Of a DNA stretch of 64,000 bases, positions 11,063 to 22,348 are shown in pieces. Numbering within the stretch: position 1 is the stretch's first letter; each line of letters starts with the position of its first letter. Under the pieces are notes generated by a model. It searched no databases, was not told the origin of the DNA, and saw only the letters and a list, made by a program, of their open reading frames with translations. Made by a program: the position numbers and the translations under genes. The stretch is from Arenicola marina (lineage: Eukaryota > Annelida > Polychaeta > Arenicolidae): positions 11,362,823-11,426,822 of the forward strand of contig OZ025252.1 in NCBI GenBank assembly GCA_964019135.1, given 5' to 3'.

Positions 11063-14000
11063 CTGGCGATAATACCACATCATGCCATTAACATGGTGCG
11101 TGAAGAGCTCCTTCATATTGTTATATATTGGGGGGGGGGGGGGGAGGGGGCCAAGGGGGATGGTGTTCCCAAGTCACGAAGAATACAGATCTTTATTCCC
11201 AGGTCACGATGAATTAAAAGGAGAATTCCCCGTATACAATGGAAGAGGCGGATACATGATATAAATTGGCCATTTCCCAATTCACAGTTATTTAATATTA
11301 AAAATCCCAGTTCACGATTAATGAAAGCCCTCCATCACGGCGGTCGGCTAATATCCCATTCCCAGTTTACGAAGAATTGTTTTCCTCCCCCTTGCCCCCC
11401 CCACCCCCCCACTCTATATTCACTGTGCAATGTCAGATCGTGTCATTTGGCTAAACATAAACTCACTTATGCTCTTGAGACTCCGTGATCGTGTAATCAG
11501 AACATATACATGTGATGTGGTGAAATAATACTTTCACTGTCTACCCCACATCACGGATACTTACTTCAGTTTATCAACAAAGAACGTTCTGGAGTCGATA
11601 TTGCTCTTCAGTACCGTGCACATAACCTTAGTCATGTGGTTTCTGAAAAGATAATAACAGATAAATATTTATGTGAGAATCCAGAAATGTGTTTGTAAAC
11701 GTTTGTTGTTTAAACAATTTAAAATGACAATGAATAAACATCAAAGCGCGATTTATTCCCTGTAGAATTGCACACTTAACGCAACATATAACTTACATAA
11801 CCTACACCTCGATATGCACGGCGGGCATCACGTCATTACCGGGCATTACGTCATTACCGGGCTTTACGTCATTACCGGGCATTACGTCATTACCGGGCAT
11901 TACGTCATTACCGGGCATTACGTCATCACCGGGCTTTACGTCATTACCGGGCATTACGTCATTACCGGGCATTACGTCATTACCGGGCATTACGTCATTA
12001 CCGGGCATTACGTCATTACCGGGCATTACGTCATTACCGGGCTTTACGTCATTACCGGGCATTACGGCATTACGTCATTACCGGGCATTACGTCATTACC
12101 GGGCATTACGTCATTACCGGGCATTACGTCATTACCGGGCATTACGTCATTACCGGGCTTTACGTCATTACCGGGCATTACGTCATTACCGGCCATTACG
12201 TCATTACCTGGCACTACGCCGTTACCGGGCATTACGTCATTACCGGGCACTACGTCATTACCGGGCTTTACGTCATTACCGGGCATTACGTCATTACCGG
12301 GCATTACGTCATTACCGGGCACTACGCCGTTACCGGGCATTACGTCATTACCGGGCATTACGTCATTACCGGGCATTACGTCATTACCGGGCTTTACGTC
12401 ATTACCGGGCATTACGTCATTACCGGGCTTTACGTCGTTACCGGGCATTACGTCGTTACCGGGCACTACGCCGTTACCGGGCATTACGTCATTACCGGGC
12501 ATTACGTCATTACCGGGCATTACGTCATTACCGGGCATTACGTCATTACCGGGCATTACGTCATTACCGGGCATTACGTCATTACCGGGCATTACGTCAT
12601 TACCGGACATTACGTCATTACCGGGCTTTACGTCATTACCGGGCATTACGTCATTACCGGGCTTTACGTCATTACCGGGCATTACGTCATTACCGGGCAC
12701 TACGCCGTTACCGGGCATTACGTCATTACCGGGCACTACGTCATTACCGGGCTTTACGTCATTACCGGGCTTTACGTCATTACCGGGCATTACGTCATTA
12801 CCGGGCATTACGTCATTACCGGGCACTACGCCGTTACCGGGCATTACGCCGTTACAGGGCATTACGTCATTACCGGGCATTACGTCATTACCGGGCTTTA
12901 CGTCATTACCGGGCATTACGTCGTTACCGGGCACTACGCCGTTACCGGGCATTACGTCATTACCGGGCATTACGTCATTACCGGGCATTACGTCATTACC
13001 GGGCATTACGTCATTACCGGGCACTACGCCGTTACAGGGCATTACGTCATTACCGGGCACTACGCCGTTACCGGGCATTAGGTCATTACCGGGCATTACG
13101 TCATTACCGGGCATTACGTCATTACCGGGCATTACGTCATTACCGGGCATTACGTCATTACCGGGCATTACGTCATTACCGGGCACTACGTCATTACCGG
13201 GCACTACGCCGTTACAGGGCATTACGTCATTACCGGGCATTACGCCATTACCGGGCATTACGTCATTACCGGGCACTACGCCGTTACCGGGCATTACGTC
13301 ATTACCGGGCATTACGTCATTACCGGGCATTACGTCATTACCGGGCATTACGTCATTACCGGGCATTACGTCATTACCGGGCATTACGTCATTACCGGGC
13401 ATTATGCCGTTACCGGGCATTACGTCATTACAGGGCATTATATCATCGCCGGGCATTACGTCATTACAGGGCATTATGTCATCGCCGGGCACTACGTCAT
13501 TACCGGGCATTACGTCATTACCGGGCATTACGCCGTTACCGGGCATTACGCCGTTAACGGGCATTAGGTCATTACCGGGCATTACGTCATTACCGGGAAC
13601 TACGTCATCACCGGGCATGTCATTACCGGGCATTACGCCGTTACCGGGCATTACGTCATTACCGGGCATTACGCCATTACCGGGCATTACGTCATTACCG
13701 GGCATTACGCCGTTACCGGGCATTACGCCATTACCGGGCATTACGCCGTTACCGGGCATCATGTCATCGCCGGGCATTACGTCATTACCGGGGACTACGT
13801 CATTACCGGGCATTACGCCGTTACCGGGCATTACGTCATTACCGGGCATTACGTCGCTACCGGGCATTACGCCGTTACCGGGCATTACGTCATTACCGGG
13901 CATTACGTCATTGCCGGGCACTACGTCATTACCGGGCATTACGTCATTACCGGGCATTACGTCATTGCCGGGCACTACGTCATTACCGGGCATTATGTCA

Positions 14001-17000
14001 TTACCGGGAATTACGCCGTTACCGGGAATTACGCCGTTACCGGGCATTACGTCATTACGTCATTACTGGGCATTACGCCGTTACCGGGCATTACGTCATT
14101 ATGCCGTTACCGGGCATTACGTCATTACCGGGCATTACGTCATGACCGGGCATTACGTCATTGCCGGGCACTACGTCATTACCGACCATTACGCCGTTAC
14201 CGGCCATTACGTCATTGCCGGCCATTACGTCATTATCGGCCATTACGTCATTACCGGGAATTACGCCGTTACCGGGCATTACGTCATTACCGGGCATTAC
14301 GTCATTACCGGGCATTACGCCGTTACCGGGCATTCCGCCGTTACCGGACACTACGTCATTACCGGGCATTACGCCATTACCGGGCATTACGTCATTACCG
14401 GGCACTACGTCATTACCGGGCATTACATCGTTACTGGGCATTAAGCCATTACCGGGCATTACATCGTTACTGGGCATTAAGCCATTACCGGGCATTACAT
14501 CGTTACCGGGCATTACGTCACTACCGGGCATTAGCCAGTACGTCATTACCGGGCATTACCGTTCTACTACCACGTCAGCGCTACATACTTGTGGGCCAAT
14601 AATTCCAAAATCTGCATCAAGAATTTTCCGAGACCTTTTCGCCGGGCTGGTTTGGTGAGTTGAATCTCGTAACTGTAAATTAGGAAGAAACGTTCTCATA
14701 GCCCGAAACTGATAAAATAAAATTTAAATTCAAAACCAAAGTCTGAATGTCGCAATTAAGTTGCCAGTTGAGGATTTGGCATGGGACATGCAGTGGCAAC
14801 ACGCGCCAGAATCCAGGGCCCGAACCCACGACCGGTTGATATACAGCTCAGCCTGTCATGTCACAATAAATCTTGAAACTATTAGACGGACAAAAATCGG
14901 AGTTCCTAATAGTTAATATGCTGTGATCTCCATGCATAGCCATCTTGGCACATGACTCTTCAAGTTAATACCGACGTAGATACCGACATGCTACAAACTT
15001 TAATACTGACTTACAGGTCCCATCCCAAGTTTTGTGATCATTAACTAAATCTGAGAGCAGCAAAGGAACGCAACGCTTCATCTTCCATCCAGAAAGGCGT
15101 CTTTGAATAAACCATGGAAACGCTTACCAATATAAAACCTCATCGTCGTTGTCAAGGTCAAACCGGAAGTGGACGTCCGCCACGGGATTGCCACTGAGAT
15201 CTCGCGCGATCAGATGCCAGGCCATCGGGTCTTCCATCTCCTCGCGCTTTACTTTATCGCTCCAGCCCCACTCACTCTCCTCGTATCTGCCGGGAGACAA
15301 GACATCATTCACATCTATCTTAAATCAACATCATTTAACACATGGCACATGTAAGTCTTTACATTGGTTTTACCAGTCAGCAGTAACGTGGCACACGTTG
15401 ATGTTTGGTTGGTTGAAGAACGACCTTTCACGACAATGGTAAGGCGGGAGGGAGGTCAAAGGTCAGAGAGCAGCCATGGCCACACGATCACAGCACTTAC
15501 AAGGTCTGCATGTTTTCCTTAGTAAGTTGAAACGCCCAGTCCATGGTCTCCGTGTCTATGTTCTCAGCCAGAAGGCAGGATACTGTTACCGACAGGCTGT
15601 AATGCCAAATACCACAACTATAGCAAGGGATATTGATATCTTCAATGTCACAAGCAATCCGTGCATCATAACAGATAATTTACCAAATATCATCTATACG
15701 GGAATGGTAAGACTTGAGGATTTACCTGCAAGGTCTGCAAGAACTTTAATAAGGACTATAATACACGGGAAAATATATCAAAGGGGCGTACATCATGGTA
15801 TTTACAATGATGCATGATAAGATGTCAAAAGGGTATAGACTATGGTATTCACAATGATTTACACAATAAGATGTCAAGAGGGTGTAGACTATGGTATTCA
15901 CAATGATGTACCCAATAAGATGTCAAGAGGGTGTAGACTATGGTATTCCCAATGATGTACACAACAAGATATATCAAAAGGCGTCTGCCATGGTATTCAC
16001 AATGACACACACAATAATAAACATCATAGGATATAACAAATCAATGATTCGAACCTAATGTCCACACATACATATTCCCATCCCCCAGATGCCTGGTGTA
16101 CATGTAACGCTGCCACACGCCATACATACCCATTTCTCTCATATTTCTTGAACGGCTGGAAGGCTTCCAAGGGATCCTTTTGCTGATATCATAATGGACA
16201 ATTTTACAGTTTTAATAAATATTATCTTACAGGAGTTTATGTGAAACATCAATGTGCTTATTGATCGAACCACCAATCAACATTGTATTACAGGTCACAC
16301 TGGACTATCAATACATTGTATTACAGGTCACACTGGACTATCAATACATTGTATTACAGGTCACACTGGACTATCAATACATTGTATTACAGGTCACACT
16401 GGACTATCAATACATTGTATTACAGGTCACACTGGACTATCAATACATTGTATTACAGGTCACACTGGACTATCAATACATTGTATTACAGGTCACACTG
16501 GACTATCACATTGTATTACAGGTCACACTGGACTATCAATACATTGTATTACAGGTCACACTGGAATATCAATACATTGTATTACAGGTCACACTGGACT
16601 ATCAATACATTGTATTACAGGTCACACTGGACTATCAATACATTGTATTACAGGTCACACTGGACTATCAATACATTGTATTACAGGTCACACTGGACTA
16701 TCAATACATTGTATTACAGGTCACACTGGACTATCAATACATTGTATTACAGGTCACACTGGACTATCAATACATTGTATTACAGGTCACACTGGACTAT
16801 CAATACATTGACTACTTCATACTTTTCTTTATCTCACTTTCCTTGCAGAACCTTTGTCTAAGAGATCAGTGTTTCCAGGTCTGGTGAAATCTACATTTGC
16901 AAGTTACTGTCTTAGTAACACCATTGAAGTGGTTCTCTTTACCATGTAGATAGCAGATGAGGTATATTACTTCACTGAGAATACCATACTTGTGGTAGCG

Positions 17001-17691
17001 AAATTTATACTTCATAAGGCAGTAACTATTGTACTCACAGCGTTGGCCAAATCCACAATAGCCTGTTTTGTAGCAATTCGAGCATTTTCCTAAAGCAAGA
17101 AAAAGTGGCAAAATGAATATGTTGTTCAGTTATATTCAGGGTTCCACACAAATCTGGTAACAACATTTCCTGATTTTGACTTGATTTTTTGGTGACAAAT
17201 TCATGATTTTAGATTGACATTTTTTATAGCATGTATACATGGTTTAGTTACCTAATGATAAACATTATTTACATGTTCAGGTCAAGAAAAACATTAAAAT
17301 TTCTGCAAGATGCCCCCCTCCTCCCCTCATAGCCAACTGAGAAACTTTGACTTCACATATATAAGTGTCCCAAGGAAAACTGATGTTATGCAATAAGTAA
17401 GAAAGTTGTACCATTTTCAAAGCTGTAGAGTAGCGAAAACAGGGGGAGTAGGATAGAATTACAGGACTTTTAACTCCTTAAGTCCCTTTCCATAACTTTT
17501 TAAAAAACTATAATTTTTCATAATTCTCCAGGACCATAAGAACCCAGTTAACAGTTATTCAGGTAAGATGAGGACCAATCCAAACTTATCACTTTAATTT
17601 TATACAATGTGTGTGATAGAATTCCCTAGAAAGTCAATATCATCACCTCCTTTCTCTTTAGCTTCTTGTCCTTAGATTTATTAGACTTCCT
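10855..17691 (-). CDS. NAA40: N-alpha-acetyltransferase 40 (NatD), eight exons; start exon not found
   Basis: Exons in transcript order: 17647-17691, 17039-17089, 16130-16182, 15501-15596, 15128-15286, 14589-14672, 11565-11642, 10855-11062. They total 774 bases (257 codons plus stop) and every junction keeps frame with GT-AG ends. NAA40 acetylates the N-terminal serine of histones H4 and H2A; it is a GNAT-fold enzyme of nucleus and cytosol. Recognised by the basic N-terminus RKSNKSKDKKLKRKE, DPLEAFQPFKKYERNG, DWAFQLTKENMQ, the SEWGW block, HFRFDLDNDDEVLYCYEIQL and the acetyl-CoA loop RRKGLGKF, all in the order of vertebrate NAA40 (about 237 residues). The missing first exon should carry the Met and perhaps Gly. 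The C-terminus has an Ala/Asn-rich extension. Introns hold an 18-bp array, a 33-bp array and a short 49-bp array. Confidence 0.95.
11063..11564 (-). other. NAA40: NAA40 last intron
   Basis: Unique sequence with a G run at about 11130-11150 and the degenerate motif tcccagttcacgatgaat repeated several times at 11165-11380. No other gene seen. Confidence 0.6.
11565..11642 (-). CDS. NAA40: NAA40 exon, late GNAT fold
   Basis: Encodes NHMTKVMCTVLKSNIDSRTF and FVDKLK, matching the human VMLTVFKHN-FF block. Acceptor cttttcag after the long array intron; donor gtaagt. Confidence 0.92.
11816..14560. repeat. 18-bp minisatellite, about 150 units, in NAA40 intron
   Basis: Unit ggcattacgtcattaccg with ggctttacg, ggcactacgcc and ggcattacgcc variants. 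Because 18 is a multiple of three and the unit lacks stops, open frames of up to 876 codons appear; they are not genes. Most units contain TTACGTCAT (TGACGTAA on the NAA40 sense strand), a CRE-like core. Confidence 0.97.
14589..14672 (-). CDS. NAA40: NAA40 exon with acetyl-CoA binding loop
   Basis: Encodes (C)YEIQLTKPARRKGLGKF and on through LMQILELLAHK. RRKGLG fits the Q/R-x-x-G-x-G/A acetyl-CoA motif of GNAT enzymes. Acceptor cctaatttacag, donor gtatgt. The 18-bp array begins about 30 bases after the donor. Confidence 0.94.
14740..14880 (-). repeat. Possible fragment of a tRNA-derived SINE
   Basis: On the - strand gtgggttcgggccctgg resembles a pol III B box (GGTTCGANNCC) and lies in NAA40 intron 14673-15127. 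No clear A box, tail or flanking duplication was seen. Confidence 0.25.
15128..15286 (-). CDS. NAA40: NAA40 exon with SEWGW substrate-binding block
   Basis: Encodes YEESEWGWSDKVKREEM through HFRFDLDNDDEVLY and half of the Cys codon. Acceptor ttgtctcccggcag, donor gtaagc. The SEWGW segment and the following Tyr-Cys-Tyr-Glu, split across this exon and the next, form the histone N-terminus pocket in NAA40. Confidence 0.95.
15501..15596 (-). CDS. NAA40: NAA40 exon, start of GNAT fold
   Basis: Encodes (G)LSVTVSCLLAENIDTETMD then WAFQLTKENMQT. Acceptor ggcattacag, donor gtaagt. Aligns with the human segment ending DWAFDLTKTNMQT. Confidence 0.93.
15790..15985. repeat. 49-bp minisatellite, four units
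   Basis: Unit aagatgtcaagagggtgtag + actatggtattcacaatgatgtacacaat in the NAA40 intron 15597-16129. The first and last units are diverged. Confidence 0.85.
16130..16182 (-). CDS. NAA40: NAA40 exon DPLEAF
   Basis: Encodes QKDPLEAFQPFKKYERN and the first two bases of a Gly codon. Acceptor atgatatcag, donor gtatgt. Strong match to the DPLEAF-FKKYDRNG block of vertebrate NAA40. Confidence 0.92.
16282..16810. repeat. 33-bp minisatellite, about 16 units, in NAA40 intron
   Basis: Unit attgtattacaggtcacac + tggactatcaatac, very homogeneous, with one unit shortened near 16505. All three + frames stay open because 33 is a multiple of three; none is a gene. On the NAA40 sense strand the unit reads in reverse. 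Confidence 0.96.
17039..17089 (-). CDS. NAA40: NAA40 exon, N-terminal helix
   Basis: Encodes ENARIATKQAIVDLANA, equivalent to the helix before DPLEAF in NAA40. Acceptor tttcttgctttag, donor gtgagt, phase 0 on both sides. A cysteine-rich open frame over the same bases is only a shadow. Confidence 0.85.
17090..17646 (-). other. NAA40: NAA40 intron, AT-rich
   Basis: Unique AT-rich intron without arrays, in contrast to most other introns here. Confidence 0.6.
17647..17691 (-). CDS. NAA40: NAA40 exon, basic N-terminal region
   Basis: Encodes RKSNKSKDKKLKRKE, matching the lysine-rich N-terminus that follows Met-Gly in NAA40. Acceptor ctctacattgcag lies just right of 17691; donor gtgatg is weak but in phase 0 with the next exon. 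No convincing ATG exon was found upstream (17.7-22 kb, - strand). Confidence 0.85.
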
Positions 17692-17990
17692 CTGCAATGT
17701 AGAGGAAAAGACAAATGCAATACACATGTATATATATTTACAATACACATTTGTAGCCAGACATGCTGAAGTCACAGGGCTAGTGTTTCCTTCCTGTCTT
17801 TTGTCACAACAGAGGAGAGGAAATTTGCATGTGTTAAAATGCTGTTATATCATTACAGATATAATTATATGTAAATGGGGTGGGGTATGAGTAATGTCGT
17901 ATTATAATAAAAGAGTAATACTAAATATCTATACAATAACTGGAAACAAGACATAGACAATGAGACAACAAGTTGTTATTACAACTTATT
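17692..17990. other. NAA40 upstream intron or 5' flank
   Basis: Unique AT-rich sequence. Expected to be intron between the first visible NAA40 exon and its start exon. No ATG exon in phase was recognised. Confidence 0.4.
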
Positions 17991-17991
17991 A

Positions 17992-18095
17992 TGCCTCCAG
18001 GGTGGTGCCACCACAAACATTTAGGCTTGGAACAGGTCTGCCTGTCAGAAACAACCCTAGGCTGGTTCCACTATAGTGGCACCAGCCTCGAGGCA
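17992..18095. mobile_element. Short fold-back element (MITE-like)
   Basis: The ends TGCCTCCAGGGTGGTGCCAC and GTGGCACCAGCCTCGAGGCA are inverted copies with two mismatches, enclosing about 64 bp that itself folds (ACAGGtctgCCTGT). No autonomous partner is seen. Could instead be a structured RNA precursor. Confidence 0.5.
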
Positions 18096-18311
18096 CAAGT
18101 TCATGAAGAGTACACCATGGCTAAGCATGTTATTTCAAAATAAGGCTGACAAGTGAATGTATTTGTCAAGAGGGGAAAATCAGTTTCTTGAACAGCTACC
18201 AAGTGGGATGATCTCGTACATTTTTTGTTCACCCATTGGCATTGCCTGTGGTCTTAATTACGACAAACAGTAATATCTTGTTTTCCGGCTATCCATAGTC
18301 ACAGGAACCCC

Positions 18312-19027
18312 TTGGTGAAAGTGCCCCCAGGCAAGCCCACTTCTCCAGGGACACAATGGTAGCAATGTTAAAATCCTTCGACGTTAGTAGGGAATCAACT
18401 GTAGCTTTTTAATCATAGTGTTTATATATTCTATATACCATGTTCTATCTTCTGACATCAAGAAAGTGTATCAACACTTAATTGTTTGTATAATATATTC
18501 GCGAATAAATGTTGGAGCCTTTTCCCAACCAACCATCTGCCATATTTGTTTTTGACGGATGCCGGTACCTGTGAATACCACTTAGTTCCCCGCTTTATTA
18601 GCATAAGACTTTCTGCTAGAGGGCATTTTCAGTCACACACTTTGAACTTAAGGACAACAGCAGCGCCCTCTGCCACAGGTAATTCACGGTTACAAAGTTT
18701 AGGACCCAGGCTACAAATGGTTCAAATGATGGCGGGACTCGCCAGGTGGCGCTGCATACGCATGACGGTTGGTTGGGAAAAGACTTGTGCTCTAACATTT
18801 TTTTCGTGAATATATTACACGAATAACTAAGTGTTAACAAAAGTCTTTCTTGATGTTAGAAAATAGAATAATGTATATAGAAAGGACCATATAGAATACA
18901 TAAACACTATGATTGTACGTGCACACATTATGATAAAAGCTACATCGATTCCCGACTAACGTCTAAGGATTTTAACATTGCTACCGTTGTGCCCCTAGAC
19001 ATGCTAGAGAAGTGGGCTTGCCTGGGG
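18312..19027. mobile_element. Non-autonomous DNA transposon with long inverted arms
   Basis: The left arm, about 18320-18535, matches the reverse complement of 18767-19030 over most of its length, starting at gtgcccccaggcaagccc and ending at tttcccaaccaacc. Both arms share ttaaaatcctt-gacgttag and catcaagaaag. The middle 231 bp is unrelated. The 12-mer cacaggaacccc occurs at 18300-18311 and again at 19028-19039, so it may be a target duplication. The middle part carries agcgccctctgcc and cgccaggtggc, also present in inverted order at 19415-19475. Confidence 0.65.
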
Positions 19028-19039
19028 CACAGGAACCCC

Positions 19040-20220
19040 AAGTGCCAGCACTGTAAACAGTTAATCTGAATGCCTGTGAGTCTCTTCATGCAACAGACTT
19101 GGCGCAAGTGCCCCTAGGCAACCCCGCTTTTCTAGGCTGAACAACTGTTCGTATAGTCAGTTGCTCCAGGTCTCAACTCCAAATCGGTTTAAACTTTCAT
19201 CTATTATCGCCCAAGCCCCAGCCAAGTCCAATTCAGTAAAGCATTGGAGAGTTTCTATCGTATTTGAGAACCTGATTTTTTTCAGAGACAAATCTGCAGC
19301 ATGTGTCAGAACAACTTACACCCATTATTTATGCAGTCCTGGTGGCCAAACGATAAAAACTGATCCAAGTAAACAGAGAAAGCAACACAACAAGATCACT
19401 CCCGCCAAATTATACACTACTGCCACCTGGCGAATACAACTTCACGCGGTGAACGATCTTCCGGCAGAGGGCGCTAATGCTATGGAGACTAAGGCAAAGA
19501 GCTCTTTCTGTCAATTCTTGGAAGCAGGCAATGAAGGCATAGCAGAGTGCACAACTTGATATTCCGCCCCTGACAAATAGATGGTTATACAAATGGGAGA
19601 GACAGTGTACATGGCCAGGAACTAGAGCGGATCCCTAATTTGTCTGGAAGGGGTTAAGGTGGAGTGTGTGTCGGGGGGGAGGGGGTGGGGGGGGGTGTCC
19701 CAATGACCCACACCCACATGACACCCTTGCCATCCATACATGCTGGATCCGCATCAGATGCCCCCCCCCTCCCCTCAGATAGCCGGCACGTTTTCTTATC
19801 TAATATATAGCTATATATGAATATCTGCTCGCCATGCAGTTCTGTGGGGAGGGGGGGGGGGGTGACCCCCTCCCCAAATCTGTGGTCTTTCGGTTCATTT
19901 TATACGTACAGCAATCTTGAAATACCTCAATTAACTCCAAACATTCACACAAGGTCCTGGCTCTGTCATGACGCGTGCAGGTTTCAGCACTGGGGTTGCT
20001 TTGGCGGCTCAAAGAGAAAACTTCTTGTCGCATCGCCCTGCACATTCAGCTAGGCTATCAAGGACCGTTTCTTTTCGGTTTACTCCTTTGCATCCATTTC
20101 AACCAAACTTGTCCGCTCATCCTGTTCGTGTTTTAGGCGTTTCTATGACCTGCTTTTTCTTTGCCATTATTCAAAGCTCGGTTAGGCTTTCAATCTATTA
20201 TTGTTGCTTTTTGTCGATGA
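19040..20220. other. Unique DNA with partial element remnants
   Basis: At 19090-19135 a further copy of the element terminus (aagtgcccctaggcaacccc). At 19415-19475 a diverged inverted copy of the inner element segment. G runs at about 19670-19700 and 19845-19865. No gene recognised. Confidence 0.45.
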
Positions 20221-20560
20221 CCTTTTGCAGACCATACCAGCCTATACCGGTCTATACCGGCCCATACCAGAAAATATCAAACTATACCAGTCCATGCCAG
20301 CCTATAGCAGTCCATACCGGTCCATATACCAGTCCATATACCGAATATACTAGTCCACATCAGTCCATATCGGCCTACTGGACTGTGGCAACCTAAACCG
20401 GTCTTTACCGGGCATGCTAACATGTACCGGTCCCAACCAGCTTGTAAACATTGGCCCGGCTATGCAGACATTCACTGAGACATACCGCGTTCCTACACTG
20501 GCTTATGCCGGCTTATACCGGCCTATGAAGTTAGCTTATATATACAGTCTATATTGTCTT
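20221..20560. repeat. Degenerate 10-bp repeat
   Basis: Decamers such as tataccggtc, cataccagcc and cataccggcc recur at nearly exact 10-bp spacing, degrading toward the right end. Confidence 0.7.
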
Positions 20561-20837
20561 ATACAGGCCTACACCTGTGATGTAGACATCGGTGGCCCTC
20601 ATGTGCTGCTCGTGCACAATGGATTTAACCGGAGCGTTACATTTAGCAGCGATTTCCACCTGTAAATATAACGGTGAATCTATTGTCATCAAGCAGCTGT
20701 CTACTCGCCGATGTCCGCCCAGGGTACGCGGTCTATTCTTACAATGCGATAACGCGCGTCACGATCGACGCGCGATAATCACTGATTTAATTACGTCTTA
20801 TGTCAGCATGTCAGCATTGTTTGTGGCTGGCCACACC

Positions 20838-20922
20838 TGCATGTAGGCCTATATAGTATGTAGGCCTATATAGTATGTATGCCTATATAGTATGTAGGCC
20901 TATATAGTATGTAGGCCTAGAA
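20838..20922. repeat. 17-bp repeat, five units
   Basis: Unit aggcctatatagtatgt. Followed by a short TA-rich stretch. Confidence 0.85.
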
Positions 20923-20989
20923 TACGTGTTTATATGTATATATATATCGGCAAATCGACGCTCAATATGATATACTTGGTATCGGTATC

Positions 20990-21480
20990 GACAGAGAGTG
21001 GCGGGGAGAAGATTTTAAGCTCATGGGCGCGGCCTCGCACCCAGCGTACAGCTTACCCCCCCCCCCCCCACCCACTCGCCCCGCGCATCACCCTCTCGCC
21101 GGGCCTCTCCGCTCCCCCACCTCATCCTCTCCCGCTCCCCCACCTCATCCTTTCGCCCCGCGATGACGGACAGTGTATTGATCGATGGAAAACCGCACTG
21201 CGCCTGCGCGCTTTTCCGGATCATTGGGCATGGCTTTCCGCCATCCTCGAGCCTGCCACCGCTGCGCTGCTGCTGCTGCTGCTCGCTGGCTGGCTGGCTG
21301 ACTGCTGCTGGCTGAGCCTCTTGGCCCACGGTGCTCGAGCTGACGGCACGGCAGTTGGCCCAGCGGCAACGAGAGTGGCAGTTACGGCGTGTGTGTTCGC
21401 CAGTCTGACAGCCCGCCTGCGTGGAGTTTTACGTCGGGCCGGGAGGAGAGGACCGACTGGATAGTGGACATTCTCTCGCA
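20990..21480. promoter_or_regulatory. GC-rich, CpG-rich island; possible promoter
   Basis: CpG density rises sharply against the AT-rich flanks. It holds a C run (21056-21068), the NRF-1-like actgcgcctgcgcgc near 21198 and a CTG/CTGG microsatellite at 21262-21312. It lies 3.3 kb upstream of the first visible NAA40 exon and 13 kb before the NCX exon, so it could serve either gene. No TATA box, start site or exon is demonstrated. Confidence 0.3.
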
Positions 21481-22348
21481 GGGAGGATTCTCGTGGCTTC
21501 ACATACAGAAGCTGGTTTTTTATCCCACCCTCTCCCTCCTCCCCCCGAGACTTCGAATTGTGCTCTGGTTGTGACCGGCGAAGGGAGGTGGAGTAGTGTT
21601 TACTGCAGCCGTGTACGTAGGTCCTCGTGTGGAGACACCCCCGCTCGCCGTGATATCTCACTCACAGCGACGATTGCATGGCTCATGGCGTGCCCGTGAG
21701 TGCCACTGGATTATCAGCAGCCACCAGCCTGGCCAGGACGACGGGAGCTCCTTCAATGTAGGTACACGCGTGCGGACAGCCAGATCTACGGCACCACCCA
21801 ACGCCGTGCAGGCCTTCCGGGGGGGCGGGGTGCACCTGCATAACTTGGCATCTGGCGTTGCACACATTGAATGCCGCGCTATCGTACCCGTATTACACTC
21901 AGACATTTCCTAGCTAGGCATTTCCATGCATATGACACCCGTTAGTGAAAGGGCCTATAATGTATGTATTGTCTTTCGTTCCTTATATATATATCAGCAA
22001 TTGTAATGCATGTACCCCCACATCCATGTGCCATGATAACGCGCGATACTTCCCTATTCCATGCATACCAAGCCACAAGGCGATGTGAGCGTTATATAAT
22101 GGTCTGGTTCTGCCTTTAGCCCCAGTGACGAACAACGTTGGGTGAATCGATCTCTTGCTTCCTTACTCGTTGACCTATATAGGCCTATGTAAGTGGAGGC
22201 CTGTCGGTGTTGACTGGGAGGCCGGTGATGCAATCTGCAGCGGCTGGACGTCCTGGATATGTGAGGGAATCAACAAGGATTGATGTGACGTCCTCCACCA
22301 ACAGCCTGAAGCACAAAGATGTGCCTCGCATACCCAATTCAGTTCACA
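21481..22348. other. Unique DNA right of the GC-rich island
   Basis: Open frames here are short and unlike any family I know. No exon supported. Confidence 0.4.

Noticed and set aside
11814-14444. 876-codon + frame and 661-codon - frame in the 18-bp array
   Set aside because: The period is a multiple of three and the unit lacks stops, so frames stay open on both strands. The array lies inside a proven NAA40 intron.
16040-16060. B-box-like gattcgaacc, possible tRNA gene
   Set aside because: No A box or cloverleaf could be built around it.
16866-17111. Cysteine-rich - strand frame
   Set aside because: Overlaps the NAA40 exon ENARIATKQ in another frame; no family match.
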